A DNA stretch of 56,555 nucleotides from Microtetraspora malaysiensis (GCF_001528665.1 NZ_BBYJ01000044.1:1-56555); one strand, 5' to 3'. Numbered from the stretch's first letter, positions 34,551 to 41,834 are shown. Made by a program: numbers and translations. The notes: generated by a model from the letters alone, not told the origin.

Positions 34551-35710
34551 GACAGCCCCTGGGCTAAGGCGATGATGACCGCCAGCTCCCCGGCCAGCTC
34601 GGCTACGTCGCCGATGAGCCCGCGTACCTTCTTGAGCGCGAGCACCAACCTGCCTCGGTTTTGCGATGTATCCGTCTGCAGTGCCTCGTCGGCCACGTTC
34701 AGTTCGGCTTCCGCCGCCGCGTAGGTGTCCTCGTCCAGATGGCCGGCCATGCGCGTGCGCTGGAGTTGGGCGCGGAAGCCGGCGAGCGCCTCCGCGAGGT
34801 CGGTCGTCGGGGCGTTCGGCTTGAGGGTGACGCGGATACCGCCGTGCACGGTGCCGGCCTGGACTCCCACCCTCGCGTTCCCCTGTGCGATGTTCCGGGT
34901 CGTCTCGTGCATGGGCAAGCTCCTCGCCGTCTCCGCTGCCATGGGCTGGCCGCTGTTCTGCCTTTCGGCGGCCAGTTCTTCGGCCAGAACCGCGGCGAAA
35001 GCGGCCGCGTTGGCCACTGCTCGCGGCTGCCACTGCTCGCGGTCCGTGGTCTCCTTGGTGCCGTCGGCCCGGTCGCTGATGCCCCGTATCACGACGACCG
35101 GCAGCGCCCCGTTGAGGTGTCCGGCCTGCACCACACCCGCACCTTCCATCTCGATGGCCAGAGCGTCGTTGTAGTGGTCGCGGATCCACCGAGCGTGTGC
35201 GGAAAGTCGGGAATTCAGGACCACTTCGCCGGCGGCGATCGGCCCGAAGTGGACTTCCGGCGTACGGCCGCGAACAGGAAGATCACGTACCCACGAACCG
35301 GTACGCGCGATGTGCCGGGCGATCTGGTCGGCGGCGTGCGATGTCTCCCAGACGCGGGGGCGGCTCTTGAACCCGTCGTCCTCGCTTGTTCCACCGTGGA
35401 ACGCGTAGACGTGCGTCGCCACGACCACATCTCCGAGGGAGATGTGGGAGTGCAGGGCGCCCGCCACGCCCACGAAGAGCAGGGCGGCCGGGGTGAACTC
35501 GGCGATCGCGCGTTCGGTCAGGACCGCCGCTGACTGATTGCCCTTGCCGACGTGCGCCAGCGCCACTCGGCACTGGCTGTCCACGAGACGGCCGACCTCG
35601 AAGCGGGTGCCTTGCTGGTGCCGGTGGACGCGCGGGTCGACCAGCTTCTCCCGGATCGCCTGGTATTCCAGGTCCAGTGCGGCGAGAATCACGATAGGTC
35701 GGTGGTTCAC
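34547..35710 (-). CDS. MTA/SAH-nucleosidase-like (PNP fold) protein with C-terminal 'VHG' module
   Basis: A 387-residue fusion. GTG 35710 shares a base with the upstream TAG (TAGTG), with GAGGAG 5 bases before it. Residues about 1-260 are a nucleoside phosphorylase/nucleosidase domain: VILAALDLEYQAIRE, LLFVGVAGALHSHISLGDVV, EMEGAGVVQAGH and the catalytic-Asp loop RGISDRADGTKE. Family members cleave the N-glycosidic bond of adenosine compounds. Residues about 270-387 hold the TRNIAQGNARVGVQAGTVHG module, then a helical part (LAGFRAQLQRTRMAGHLDED ... KVRGLIGDVAELAGELA). Related fused domains act as ATP nucleosidase effectors in antiviral systems, so an effector role is plausible; a metabolic nucleosidase is the alternative. 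Confidence 0.8.
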   Translation of the reverse strand: MNHRPIVILAALDLEYQAIREKLVDPRVHRHQQGTRFEVGRLVDSQCRVALAHVGKGNQSAAVLTERAIAEFTPAALLFVGVAGALHSHISLGDVVVATHVYAFHGGTSEDDGFKSRPRVWETSHAADQIARHIARTGSWVRDLPVRGRTPEVHFGPIAAGEVVLNSRLSAHARWIRDHYNDALAIEMEGAGVVQAGHLNGALPVVVIRGISDRADGTKETTDREQWQPRAVANAAAFAAVLAEELAAERQNSGQPMAAETARSLPMHETTRNIAQGNARVGVQAGTVHGGIRVTLKPNAPTTDLAEALAGFRAQLQRTRMAGHLDEDTYAAAEAELNVADEALQTDTSQNRGRLVLALKKVRGLIGDVAELAGELAVIIALAQGLS

Positions 35711-36438
35711 TACTGCTCCTCGGGTGTCAACAACTCGGTGGGACGGACCATCGGCGGATACAAGACCTTGCGCGGTCCTGCTTTGAACAGCCGTGCGGGC
35801 CGCCCGGTCGCGGACTTCCGCTCCGAACCGGCCGCGACGATGAATCCGTCGGTCTTCTGGACCTTCCGGTAGAAGTTCCTGGGGTCGAGCCGGATCCCCC
35901 ATACCGCCTCGTACACCTCCTGAAGATCGGTGATCGTGAAGGTGGGCCCGCAGAAGGCCGTCGCGAGCGCGGAATGTTCGAGCTTGACGCGGGCGCGCTC
36001 CACACCGTCCGCCACGATCCGCCGATGGTCGAAGGCGAGCTCCAACTCTCCGGAAAGCACCCGATCGATCTCCTGCCATTCGGCGTTGGCGGCGTCCGTT
36101 CCGGCGGTCGGCTCGGGCAACCACGGAGCGATGGCCAGAAAGGCGACGGACACCACCCGGCCGCGCGGATCGCGACCTGGATCGCCGTATACGCCCAAGT
36201 GCTCCAGGGTGAGGGTCGCGACGTCCATGTCGGCCTCCTCCGACAGCTCTCGGTGAGCCGCGGCGGTGAGGCTCTCTTCGGGGTGCTGAAGGAAACCGCC
36301 CGGCAGCGCCAGCGCACCCTTGTACGGCTCGATCCCGCGCTCGACGAGCAGTATCTGCAGGCGTGACTCACGCAAGGTCAAGATCACCAAGTCGACGGCA
36401 AGTAGAACGACGGGAGGTGTCCATTGCTCATCGGTCAT
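35710..36438 (-). CDS. NUDIX-domain transcriptional regulator, NrtR-like
   Basis: A 242-residue protein with an N-terminal NUDIX fold (about 10-150) and a C-terminal winged helix (TITDLQEVYEAVWGIRLDP, NFYRKVQKTDGFIV), the NrtR architecture. NrtR repressors bind ADP-ribose and control NAD-related genes. The NUDIX box is GGFLQHPEESLTAAAHRELSEEAD: catalytic Glu residues are kept, but there is one extra residue before the first Glu and Asp replaces the final Gly, so hydrolysis may be weak or absent. A perfect 21-bp palindrome lies 15 bases upstream, so it is probably autoregulated and controls the overlapping downstream genes. Confidence 0.85.
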   Translation of the reverse strand: MTDEQWTPPVVLLAVDLVILTLRESRLQILLVERGIEPYKGALALPGGFLQHPEESLTAAAHRELSEEADMDVATLTLEHLGVYGDPGRDPRGRVVSVAFLAIAPWLPEPTAGTDAANAEWQEIDRVLSGELELAFDHRRIVADGVERARVKLEHSALATAFCGPTFTITDLQEVYEAVWGIRLDPRNFYRKVQKTDGFIVAAGSERKSATGRPARLFKAGPRKVLYPPMVRPTELLTPEEQ

Positions 36439-36452
36439 GCGGCGAGGCTAGC

Positions 36453-36473
36453 TTTTTGTCAGATTGACAAAAA
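36453..36473. promoter_or_regulatory. 21-bp perfect palindrome, predicted NrtR-like operator
   Basis: TTTTTGTCA-GAT-TGACAAAAA: perfect 9-bp arms 15 bases before the NUDIX-regulator start and markedly AT-rich against the surroundings. TTGACA on the plus strand and TTGTCA on the minus strand within it could serve as -35 elements. The remaining gap to 36844 should contain the ogt promoter; I recognised no other element there. Confidence 0.75.
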
Positions 36474-36844
36474 TGGGTGCGGCGGTGACAGACACCTATC
36501 CCTTGTCGTTGACCTCAGGCATCGGGATCGGTGCTCCCATGCGCGGAAGGCCAGCAGGGCTCGGTCTGCGGGTGTCCGCCTTGGACGCCCGCCTACTCCC
36601 ATGCGCTTCAGAATTCGGCAGGAGAAAGGAGGGTGCTCGTCTGCCTGCCGCAGGTGAGTGCCACGTAGAGCAGTGCGCCTGCCGATAATGTCATTTGTCC
36701 AGGTCATAGCCATGGGCCATGGCGGAGCAGTCGTCAAGACCTAATGACTTCCGAGCAGCCCGGTCTCGACCAGAAGGTCACAGCTCGCGACAGGCTCACG
36801 TTTCAGCTCCCTGCCGCGTCTTCTTGGTGATGGAAGGAGCTGAG

Positions 36845-37360
36845 ATGAGCGCACGACGCTACGCACCGGTGGTGAGCACGCTGGGCGACGTGACGTTGGT
36901 CGCCGACGGAGGCGAACTGGTGGGCTTGTATTTTCCGCACCACTGGAGTCGGCCGGATGCCTCGACCTTCGGCGAACAGGTCGACGCGTCCTCGGATCCG
37001 CTCCTGGCGCAGGCCGCCCATGAGCTGGACGAATATCTGGCTGGGCTGCGGCGCGAGTTCGCTGTGCCGCTGGCCGCTCGCGGTGACGAGTTCCAGGCCC
37101 GGGTGTGGGCGCTGCTGCGGCAGATTCCCTACGGGCGGACGACGACATACGGGGCGTTGGCCGAGCAGCTCGGCGACCGGCGCCTGGCGCAGAAAGTCGG
37201 GCAGGCGGTCGGGCGGAATCCGTTGTGCGTGTTCGTGGCCTGCCACCGGGTGATCGGAGCCGATGGGGCACTGACGGGATATGCCGGTGGGCTGGAACGC
37301 AAACGGCGGCTCCTGGAACTGGAGGAGCCCGAGGAAGCGCGGGCGGGGCGCCTGTTCTAG
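36845..37360 (+). CDS. ogt: methylated-DNA-protein cysteine methyltransferase (first copy)
   Basis: A 171-residue suicide repair protein that takes the methyl group from O6-methylguanine. ATG 36845 has AAGGAG 5 bases upstream. The DNA-binding part is FQARVWALLRQIPYGRTTTYGALAEQL. The active-site motif is FVACHRVIGADGALTGYAGG: the acceptor Cys is present, but the normal Pro before it (PCHRV) is Ala. The stop codon TAG lies in the CTAG that borders a MITE-like element. A second copy with the usual PCHRV is at 38203. Confidence 0.88.
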   Translation: MSARRYAPVVSTLGDVTLVADGGELVGLYFPHHWSRPDASTFGEQVDASSDPLLAQAAHELDEYLAGLRREFAVPLAARGDEFQARVWALLRQIPYGRTTTYGALAEQLGDRRLAQKVGQAVGRNPLCVFVACHRVIGADGALTGYAGGLERKRRLLELEEPEEARAGRLF

Positions 37361-37524
37361 TGCCGTGACCGGCAAGGTTTGCCCGGACGGAGCGGTGGTC
37401 CAGGGTGGTGCATCGCAAGGCGGAGGAGGAGGCCGTAGCGGAGCCTACGGCCGACGACGACAACGCCGCGAGGTGCCGCCCTGGGCGACGCGACGGGGCA
37501 AAGATTGACGGGAGGGGCACTAGC
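37357..37524. mobile_element. 168-bp MITE-like palindromic element bounded by CTAG
   Basis: The ends are imperfect inverted repeats: 21 of 28 positions match between the left end (CTAGTGCCGTGACC...) and the reverse complement of the right end (...GGGAGGGGCACTAG). Inner parts also pair (CCAGGGTGGTGCATCGC with the complement of GAGGTGCCGCCCTGG). The centre is a perfect 8-bp hairpin, GGCCGTAG / CTACGGCC. CTAG at both ends fits a YTAR-type 4-bp target duplication of IS5- or IS701-like transposases. It has no coding capacity. It was inserted exactly at the ogt stop codon. Confidence 0.65.
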
Positions 37525-37702
37525 AGGGCGCGACCGATTCGGCGATCACCAAGGAGTGGATCGAGAGCCGGAGCGCAATGCGGCAGGTCATCGGCGCCGC
37601 GGGCGAGTGCTACGCAACCTCCTGTGCCGCCGGGCGCGGGACGACGGGATTGATTCGCCGCCCTGATCTCACGTTCGGCGGGGTTGGGGCGTCTACAGGG
37701 TG
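37525..37702. promoter_or_regulatory. upstream region of the alkylation-repair operon
   Basis: This should contain the promoter of the sigma-led operon. CGTC at 37690-37693 (in GGGGCGTCTAC) resembles an ECF-type -10 about 7-10 bases before the first start codon, which would give a nearly leaderless message. The matching -35 could not be assigned with confidence. Confidence 0.3.
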
Positions 37703-38206
37703 ATGACTATGAGAGCACCGTTTGAGCAGGCCGTGGAGCGGCATGGCGCGACTGTGTTGCGGGTCTGCCGTGCCGTGCTCGGCCCGGGCCCGGACGCGGA
37801 TGATGCCTGGTCGGAGACGTTCCTGGCCGCGCTGCGCGCGTGGCCGGGGCTGGACGAGGATACGAACGTGCAGGCGTGGCTGGTACGGGTCGCGCACCGC
37901 AAGGCGATCGACATCACCCGAGCCCGAGCCCGGCACGCGATCCCCACCGACGAGCTGCCGGAGCAGGCCTCGACCGCCGACATCCCCGACGCGGAGGCCG
38001 TGGAGCTGTGGGGAGCGGTCCGGTCGTTGCCGGAGCGGCAACGTCTCGCGGTGGCGTACCACTACCTGGGTGGGCTGCCGCACACCGAGGCGGCGGAACT
38101 GATCGGCGGGACCCCGGAGGCGGTGCGCCGGGCCGCCGCGGATGGGGTCAAGACGCTACGGAAGAGATATCACGCGGGCGGGGCACAGGAAGGAGCACCC
38201 CGATGA
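37703..38206 (+). CDS. ECF-type sigma factor heading an alkylation-repair operon
   Basis: A 167-residue sigma-70 family factor. Region 2: ADDAWSETFLAALRAWPGLD and VQAWLVRVAHRKAIDITRAR. Region 4: LPERQRLAVAYHYLGGLPHT and TPEAVRRAAADGVKTLRKR. ATG 37703 is preferred; GTG 37700 and ATG 37709 are in frame. Its TGA overlaps the ATG of ogt (ATGA), and every following gene except the last overlaps in the same way. It probably directs transcription of its own operon in response to alkylation damage. No anti-sigma gene is adjacent. Confidence 0.88.
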   Translation: MTMRAPFEQAVERHGATVLRVCRAVLGPGPDADDAWSETFLAALRAWPGLDEDTNVQAWLVRVAHRKAIDITRARARHAIPTDELPEQASTADIPDAEAVELWGAVRSLPERQRLAVAYHYLGGLPHTEAAELIGGTPEAVRRAAADGVKTLRKRYHAGGAQEGAPR

Positions 38207-38841
38207 ACATCATCATCGACGATGTCGGCTGGGACGGCGAGGCCGGGGAGCCGGACGTGACCGCCCTGCTGCCCGTGCCGGAGACGCACCTCGCGGCCTT
38301 GCAGGCCCGCCTCGCGCAGGCGGCGTCCGACAGCGACCTGCTGGACGTGGCCTACCGCACTGTCGCCACTCCGGTCGGCGAGCTGCTGCTGGCCGCGACC
38401 GAGCGCGGCCTGGTCCGGGTCGCCTTCGAACGTGAGCGCTTCGACCAGGTCCTGGACACACTCGCGGCGAAGATCAGCCCGCGTGTCATGGCCGCCCCGA
38501 AGCGGCTGGACACCGTCGCGCGGGAGCTGGAGGAGTACTTCGCCGGCACCCGGCGTGCCTTCGACGTGCCGCTGGACTACGCCCTGTCGGCCGGGTTCCG
38601 GCAGACGGTGCAGCACTACCTGCCCCGCATCGGCTACGGGCACACCCTGACCTACAAGCAGGTCGCCGAGCAGGTGGGAAACCCGAAGGCCGTCCGCGCG
38701 GTCGGCACGGCGTGCGCGACCAACCCGCTGCCGGTCGTCGTGCCATGCCACCGGGTGCTGCGCACCGACGGGGGACTGGGTGGCTACATCGGCGGCCTGG
38801 ACGCGAAGACCAGCCTGCTTACCTTGGAGAAGGCGGCATGA
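38203..38841 (+). CDS. ogt: methylated-DNA-protein cysteine methyltransferase (second copy)
   Basis: A 212-residue O6-alkylguanine repair protein starting at ATG 38203 within the sigma stop. The N-terminal 60 residues are an extra acidic segment. The core has YRTVATPVGELLLAATERGL, FRQTVQHYLPRIGYGHTLTY and the active site VVVPCHRVLRTDGGLGGYIGG. It overlaps the oxygenase gene by ATGA. Unlike the copy at 36845 it has the standard PCHRV motif. Confidence 0.93.
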   Translation: MNIIIDDVGWDGEAGEPDVTALLPVPETHLAALQARLAQAASDSDLLDVAYRTVATPVGELLLAATERGLVRVAFERERFDQVLDTLAAKISPRVMAAPKRLDTVARELEEYFAGTRRAFDVPLDYALSAGFRQTVQHYLPRIGYGHTLTYKQVAEQVGNPKAVRAVGTACATNPLPVVVPCHRVLRTDGGLGGYIGGLDAKTSLLTLEKAA

Positions 38842-39614
38842 CCACGATCAGCACGATGACGAAGACCTCGAAGGCGGCGGACACCCCGTCCACGGCCGGT
38901 TCGGACGTGTACGCGGAACGCGTCGCGTCCGGGGACTGGGAGGCGATCACCCAGGAGGTGAACGAGTACGGCGGCGCGCTGCTGCCGCAGCTGCTCACCC
39001 CTGAGGAGGCCGCCGGCATCCGCGCCCTGTACGACGACCAGGGCGGGGTGTTCCGTACCACGGTCGACATGGGCCGGCACCGCTTCGGCGAGGGCCAGTA
39101 CCGGTACTTCAACACGCCTTACCCGGAGCCGATCGAACCGCTCAAACAGGCCCTCTACCCGCGGCTGCTGCCGATCGCCCGGGACTGGTGGGGCAAGCTT
39201 GGCCGGGATCAGGTCTGGCCGGACACGCTGGACGAGTGGCTCCAGATGTGCCACAAGGCGGGACAGACGAAGTCGACCGCGATCCTGTTGAAGTACGGGG
39301 AGAAGGACTGGAACGCGCTGCACCGCGACCTGTACGGGGATCTGGTGTTCCCTCTTCAGGTGGTCATCAATCTGAACAACCCGGGCGTGGACCACACCGG
39401 TGGGGAGTTCCTGCTGCTGGAGCAGCGTCCCCGCGCTCAGTCGCGTGGCACCGCGTTCCTGCTGCCCCAGGGCCACGGCTACGTGTTCACCACGCGCGAC
39501 CGCCCGGTGGAGTCCGCGCGAGGCTGGTCGGCCGCGCCGGTGAGGCACGGTGTCTCGGCGATCCGATCCGGTGAGCGGCACACGCTCGCGCTCGTCTTCC
39601 ACGACGCCGCATGA
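38838..39614 (+). CDS. 2-oxoglutarate/Fe(II) oxygenase of the repair operon
   Basis: A 258-residue dioxygenase. Iron ligands are visible as LHRDLYGD (H-x-D) and VRHGVSAI (distal His); the 2OG-binding Arg is in GERHTLALVF. The middle part FPLQVVINLNNPGVDHTGGEF is typical of this actinobacterial group found with Ada/AlkB genes. It is not AlkB proper, which is encoded separately downstream. Substrate unknown; alkylated nucleobases or nucleotides are likely from context. It overlaps its neighbours by 4 bases on both sides. Confidence 0.85.
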   Translation: MTTISTMTKTSKAADTPSTAGSDVYAERVASGDWEAITQEVNEYGGALLPQLLTPEEAAGIRALYDDQGGVFRTTVDMGRHRFGEGQYRYFNTPYPEPIEPLKQALYPRLLPIARDWWGKLGRDQVWPDTLDEWLQMCHKAGQTKSTAILLKYGEKDWNALHRDLYGDLVFPLQVVINLNNPGVDHTGGEFLLLEQRPRAQSRGTAFLLPQGHGYVFTTRDRPVESARGWSAAPVRHGVSAIRSGERHTLALVFHDAA

Positions 39615-39925
39615 CGGATCACGACACGAGCGGCACGGACAAGACCGGGGGAGCACCGGTCGGCGCCGGGAAGGTCTACACCCTCCTGGACGCCGACCGG
39701 CGCCCCTACTCCTCCGCCGTGCCCGGCAAGCTGGGCGGGCACAGCTGCTCGAAGGTCTACGGGCGCCTGAACTGCCCCGCCGCGCTGCGGGCGATAGCCA
39801 AGGGCATGTATGTGAAGCACCGGGTGTTCTTCGCCGACGAGGCCACCGCCATCGCCGCGGGTTATCGCCCCTGCGGCACCTGCCTACCCGAGAAATACCA
39901 GGCCTGGAAGCGGGAGCACCGATGA
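39611..39925 (+). CDS. stand-alone Ada-type Cys4 zinc-binding domain protein
   Basis: A 104-residue protein. Cys residues occur as GHSC...NCP, then RPCGTC, preceded by VFFADEATAIAAGY. This equals the Ada N-terminal domain pattern (C...C...F.....A..AGFRPC.RC.P). In E. coli Ada one of these four cysteines accepts methyl from phosphotriesters and switches the protein to an activator. Here the HTH and the O6-methyltransferase domain are absent; the latter is the separate ogt product. It may be the alkylation sensor that controls the operon, for example through the sigma factor. Confidence 0.75.
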   Translation: MTDHDTSGTDKTGGAPVGAGKVYTLLDADRRPYSSAVPGKLGGHSCSKVYGRLNCPAALRAIAKGMYVKHRVFFADEATAIAAGYRPCGTCLPEKYQAWKREHR

Positions 39926-40482
39926 ACACCGCGCTGGTATCGCCGCGACTTCCCGACGGCACGACCGCCGCATGGAGCCGGCACCGAGGTTCGTCCATGA
40001 GCGAGGACGAGCTGGCCGGGCTCGTCCGGATGGCGCGGGCGCGACGGGCGGCCACGGTCGCCGTCGGCACCGGCCGCGACCCGGCATCCGTGGACGCCGG
40101 GCGCCGCTTCGCCACCGCATGGAGGCAGGCGGGCGGCCAGGTGGTCGCGATGGTCGACTGGCCGGAGCAGGCGGCGTCCTGGTTGCGGCAGGCGCACCGG
40201 CTCACTCGCTCGGAGCCGGACCTGTGGGTGTTCGCCGGGACCCCGGTGGGGCTCGCCCAGATGACCCGCCGCCTCGTGTGGTCGACCCCCTGGACGCCGC
40301 GCCGTACCCTCGCTGCCCGCGCCGGCATCGACCAGACGGCGCGTCTGGCCGGGCTCGGCGTTCTCGACGGCCTCGCCGGCGCCGGTGAAGACGGGACCTT
40401 TTGGTGTATCCGCGACGGCCTGGCCACCACGATCACGTGGGCGGAGGCGGCCGCGCCGCGAGGCGGACGGAGGCACGCATGA
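39922..40482 (+). CDS. hypothetical protein of the alkylation-repair operon
   Basis: A 186-residue protein of unknown function, overlapping both neighbours by 4 bases. An alpha/beta pattern is visible (ARRAATVAVGTGRDPASVDAG, GGQVVAMVDWPEQAASW, EPDLWVFAGTPVGLAQMTRR), suggesting a Rossmann-like fold that could bind a nucleotide. No family is recognised. Its position between the Ada-domain gene and alkB suggests a function in alkylation repair. Confidence 0.7.
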   Translation: MNTALVSPRLPDGTTAAWSRHRGSSMSEDELAGLVRMARARRAATVAVGTGRDPASVDAGRRFATAWRQAGGQVVAMVDWPEQAASWLRQAHRLTRSEPDLWVFAGTPVGLAQMTRRLVWSTPWTPRRTLAARAGIDQTARLAGLGVLDGLAGAGEDGTFWCIRDGLATTITWAEAAAPRGGRRHA

Positions 40483-41150
40483 GCACATTGTTCGGCGATG
40501 ACCTTGTGGATCGCCCACGGCGGGAGCTCGCACCCGGGGCGGTGTGGGTGCCCGGCTGGCTGACGCTTGAGCAGCAGGCGTGGATCGTCGCCCGGTTCCA
40601 CGAGTGGATCCGCGGCCCGGTGCCGTTGCGGGCGGCGATGGTCGGGGGGCACGAGATGAGCGTGAAGACGGTGTGCCTGGGCTGGCACTGGCGGCCCTAC
40701 CAGTACACACGCGAGGCCGTGGACGTGAACGGCAACCGGGTGCTCGGCTTTCCCGACTGGATGGTTCGCCTGGGCCGCCGGGCACTGGTCGAGGCGACCG
40801 GCGACCCGCACGCCGGCGACGACTACACTCCCGATACCGCCCTGGTGAACTATTACGACGACACCGCCCGCATGGGCATGCACCAGGACAAGGACGAGCG
40901 CTCGCTCGCCCCGGTGGTGTCACTGTCCATCGGCGACACCTGCACCTTCCGCTTCGGCAACACCGAGAACCGGAACAAGCCCTACGAGGACATCGCCCTG
41001 GCCTCCGGCGACCTGTTCGTCTTCGGCGGGCCCTCACGGCTCGCCTACCACGGCATCCCCAAGGTCCATTCCCGCAGCGCCCCCGACGGGTGCGGTCTGG
41101 ACACCGGGCGGATCAACATCACCATGCGCGTCACCGGCCTCGCCGGCTGA
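40479..41150 (+). CDS. alkB: AlkB-type alkylated-DNA dioxygenase
   Basis: A 223-residue 2OG/Fe(II) dioxygenase that removes methyl groups from 1-methyladenine and 3-methylcytosine. Iron ligands MHQDKDE (H-x-D) and LAYHGIPKV (His); 2OG arginines in GRINITMRVT. TALVNYYDDTARMGMHQDKD matches the AlkB family's N.Y.....MG.H.D. It starts in an ATGA overlap at 40479. Length is close to E. coli AlkB. Confidence 0.93.
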   Translation: MSTLFGDDLVDRPRRELAPGAVWVPGWLTLEQQAWIVARFHEWIRGPVPLRAAMVGGHEMSVKTVCLGWHWRPYQYTREAVDVNGNRVLGFPDWMVRLGRRALVEATGDPHAGDDYTPDTALVNYYDDTARMGMHQDKDERSLAPVVSLSIGDTCTFRFGNTENRNKPYEDIALASGDLFVFGGPSRLAYHGIPKVHSRSAPDGCGLDTGRINITMRVTGLAG

Positions 41151-41189
41151 CGGCCCGCATCGACTCGAGAACGAGGAACCCGCACGAGC

Positions 41190-41834
41190 ATGACCGACGC
41201 ACCCACCGCCGAACAGTCAGCCCTGGACGCCGCGCGGCCCGACCCTGGGGTGGTGATCGGCGAGGACGGCCTGCCTCGACCCGCCTGGGCGTCCGTCGAC
41301 CCGCTGCTGCGCGACTACTACGACACCGAGTGGGGCATGCCCGTGCGCGACGAGCAGGGCATGTACGAGCGGATCAGCCTGGAGGCGTTCCAGGCCGGCC
41401 TGTCGTGGGCGACGATCCTGCGCAAGCGCCCCGCGTTCCGGGCCGCGTTCGACGGCTTCGCCCCCGACGTCGTCGCAGGGTACGGCGACTCGGACGTGGA
41501 GCGGCTGCTGGCCGACCCGGGCATCGTGCGCAACAGCGCGAAGATCCGCGCAGCGATCACGAACGCCCAGGCCACGATCCGCCTGCGCGACAAGGGAGGC
41601 CTGGCCGATTTCGTGTGGTCGTTCCAGCCCGATGTGACCCCCGAGCCGGTCACCTTCGATCAGATCCCCACCCGGTCGCCCGAGTCCGAGGCACTGTCCA
41701 AGGCGCTGCGCACCGAAGGCTTCGCGTTCGTCGGGCCGACCACCATGTTCGCGCTCATGGAAGCCATCGGCGTCATCGACACCCACCTCGTCGGCTCGCA
41801 CCGTCGCGGCTCCTCCGGCGTCTGGCCGAAGTGA
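41190..41834 (+). CDS. tag: DNA-3-methyladenine glycosylase I
   Basis: A 214-residue base-excision glycosylase. Core motifs: LLRDYYDTEWGMPV, LEAFQAGLSWATILRKRPAF, FGPTTMFALME-type region (FVGPTTMFALMEAIGVIDTH). The E. coli Tag zinc snap (Cys4, His17, His175, Cys179) is not conserved: the N-terminal Cys is lost, His17 is Tyr in YYDTEWG, and only the C-terminal His remains. It starts 39 bases after alkB and is probably the last gene of the operon, before a strong terminator hairpin. Confidence 0.9.
   Translation: MTDAPTAEQSALDAARPDPGVVIGEDGLPRPAWASVDPLLRDYYDTEWGMPVRDEQGMYERISLEAFQAGLSWATILRKRPAFRAAFDGFAPDVVAGYGDSDVERLLADPGIVRNSAKIRAAITNAQATIRLRDKGGLADFVWSFQPDVTPEPVTFDQIPTRSPESEALSKALRTEGFAFVGPTTMFALMEAIGVIDTHLVGSHRRGSSGVWPK

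Noticed and set aside
32613-35189. An 858-codon frame for the membrane protein
   Set aside because: Residues before ATG 34550 are an Arg/Gly-rich shadow of the nucleosidase gene; the ATGA overlap marks the true start.
34547-36124. A 525-codon frame beginning inside the NUDIX gene
   Set aside because: The first part is out-of-frame NUDIX sequence. GTG 35710 with a good ribosome site begins the nucleosidase domain precisely.
36474-36844. Short plus-strand frames with paired CCATGG sites upstream of ogt
   Set aside because: No family-like sequence, no ribosome sites; CCATGG pairs are short and common.
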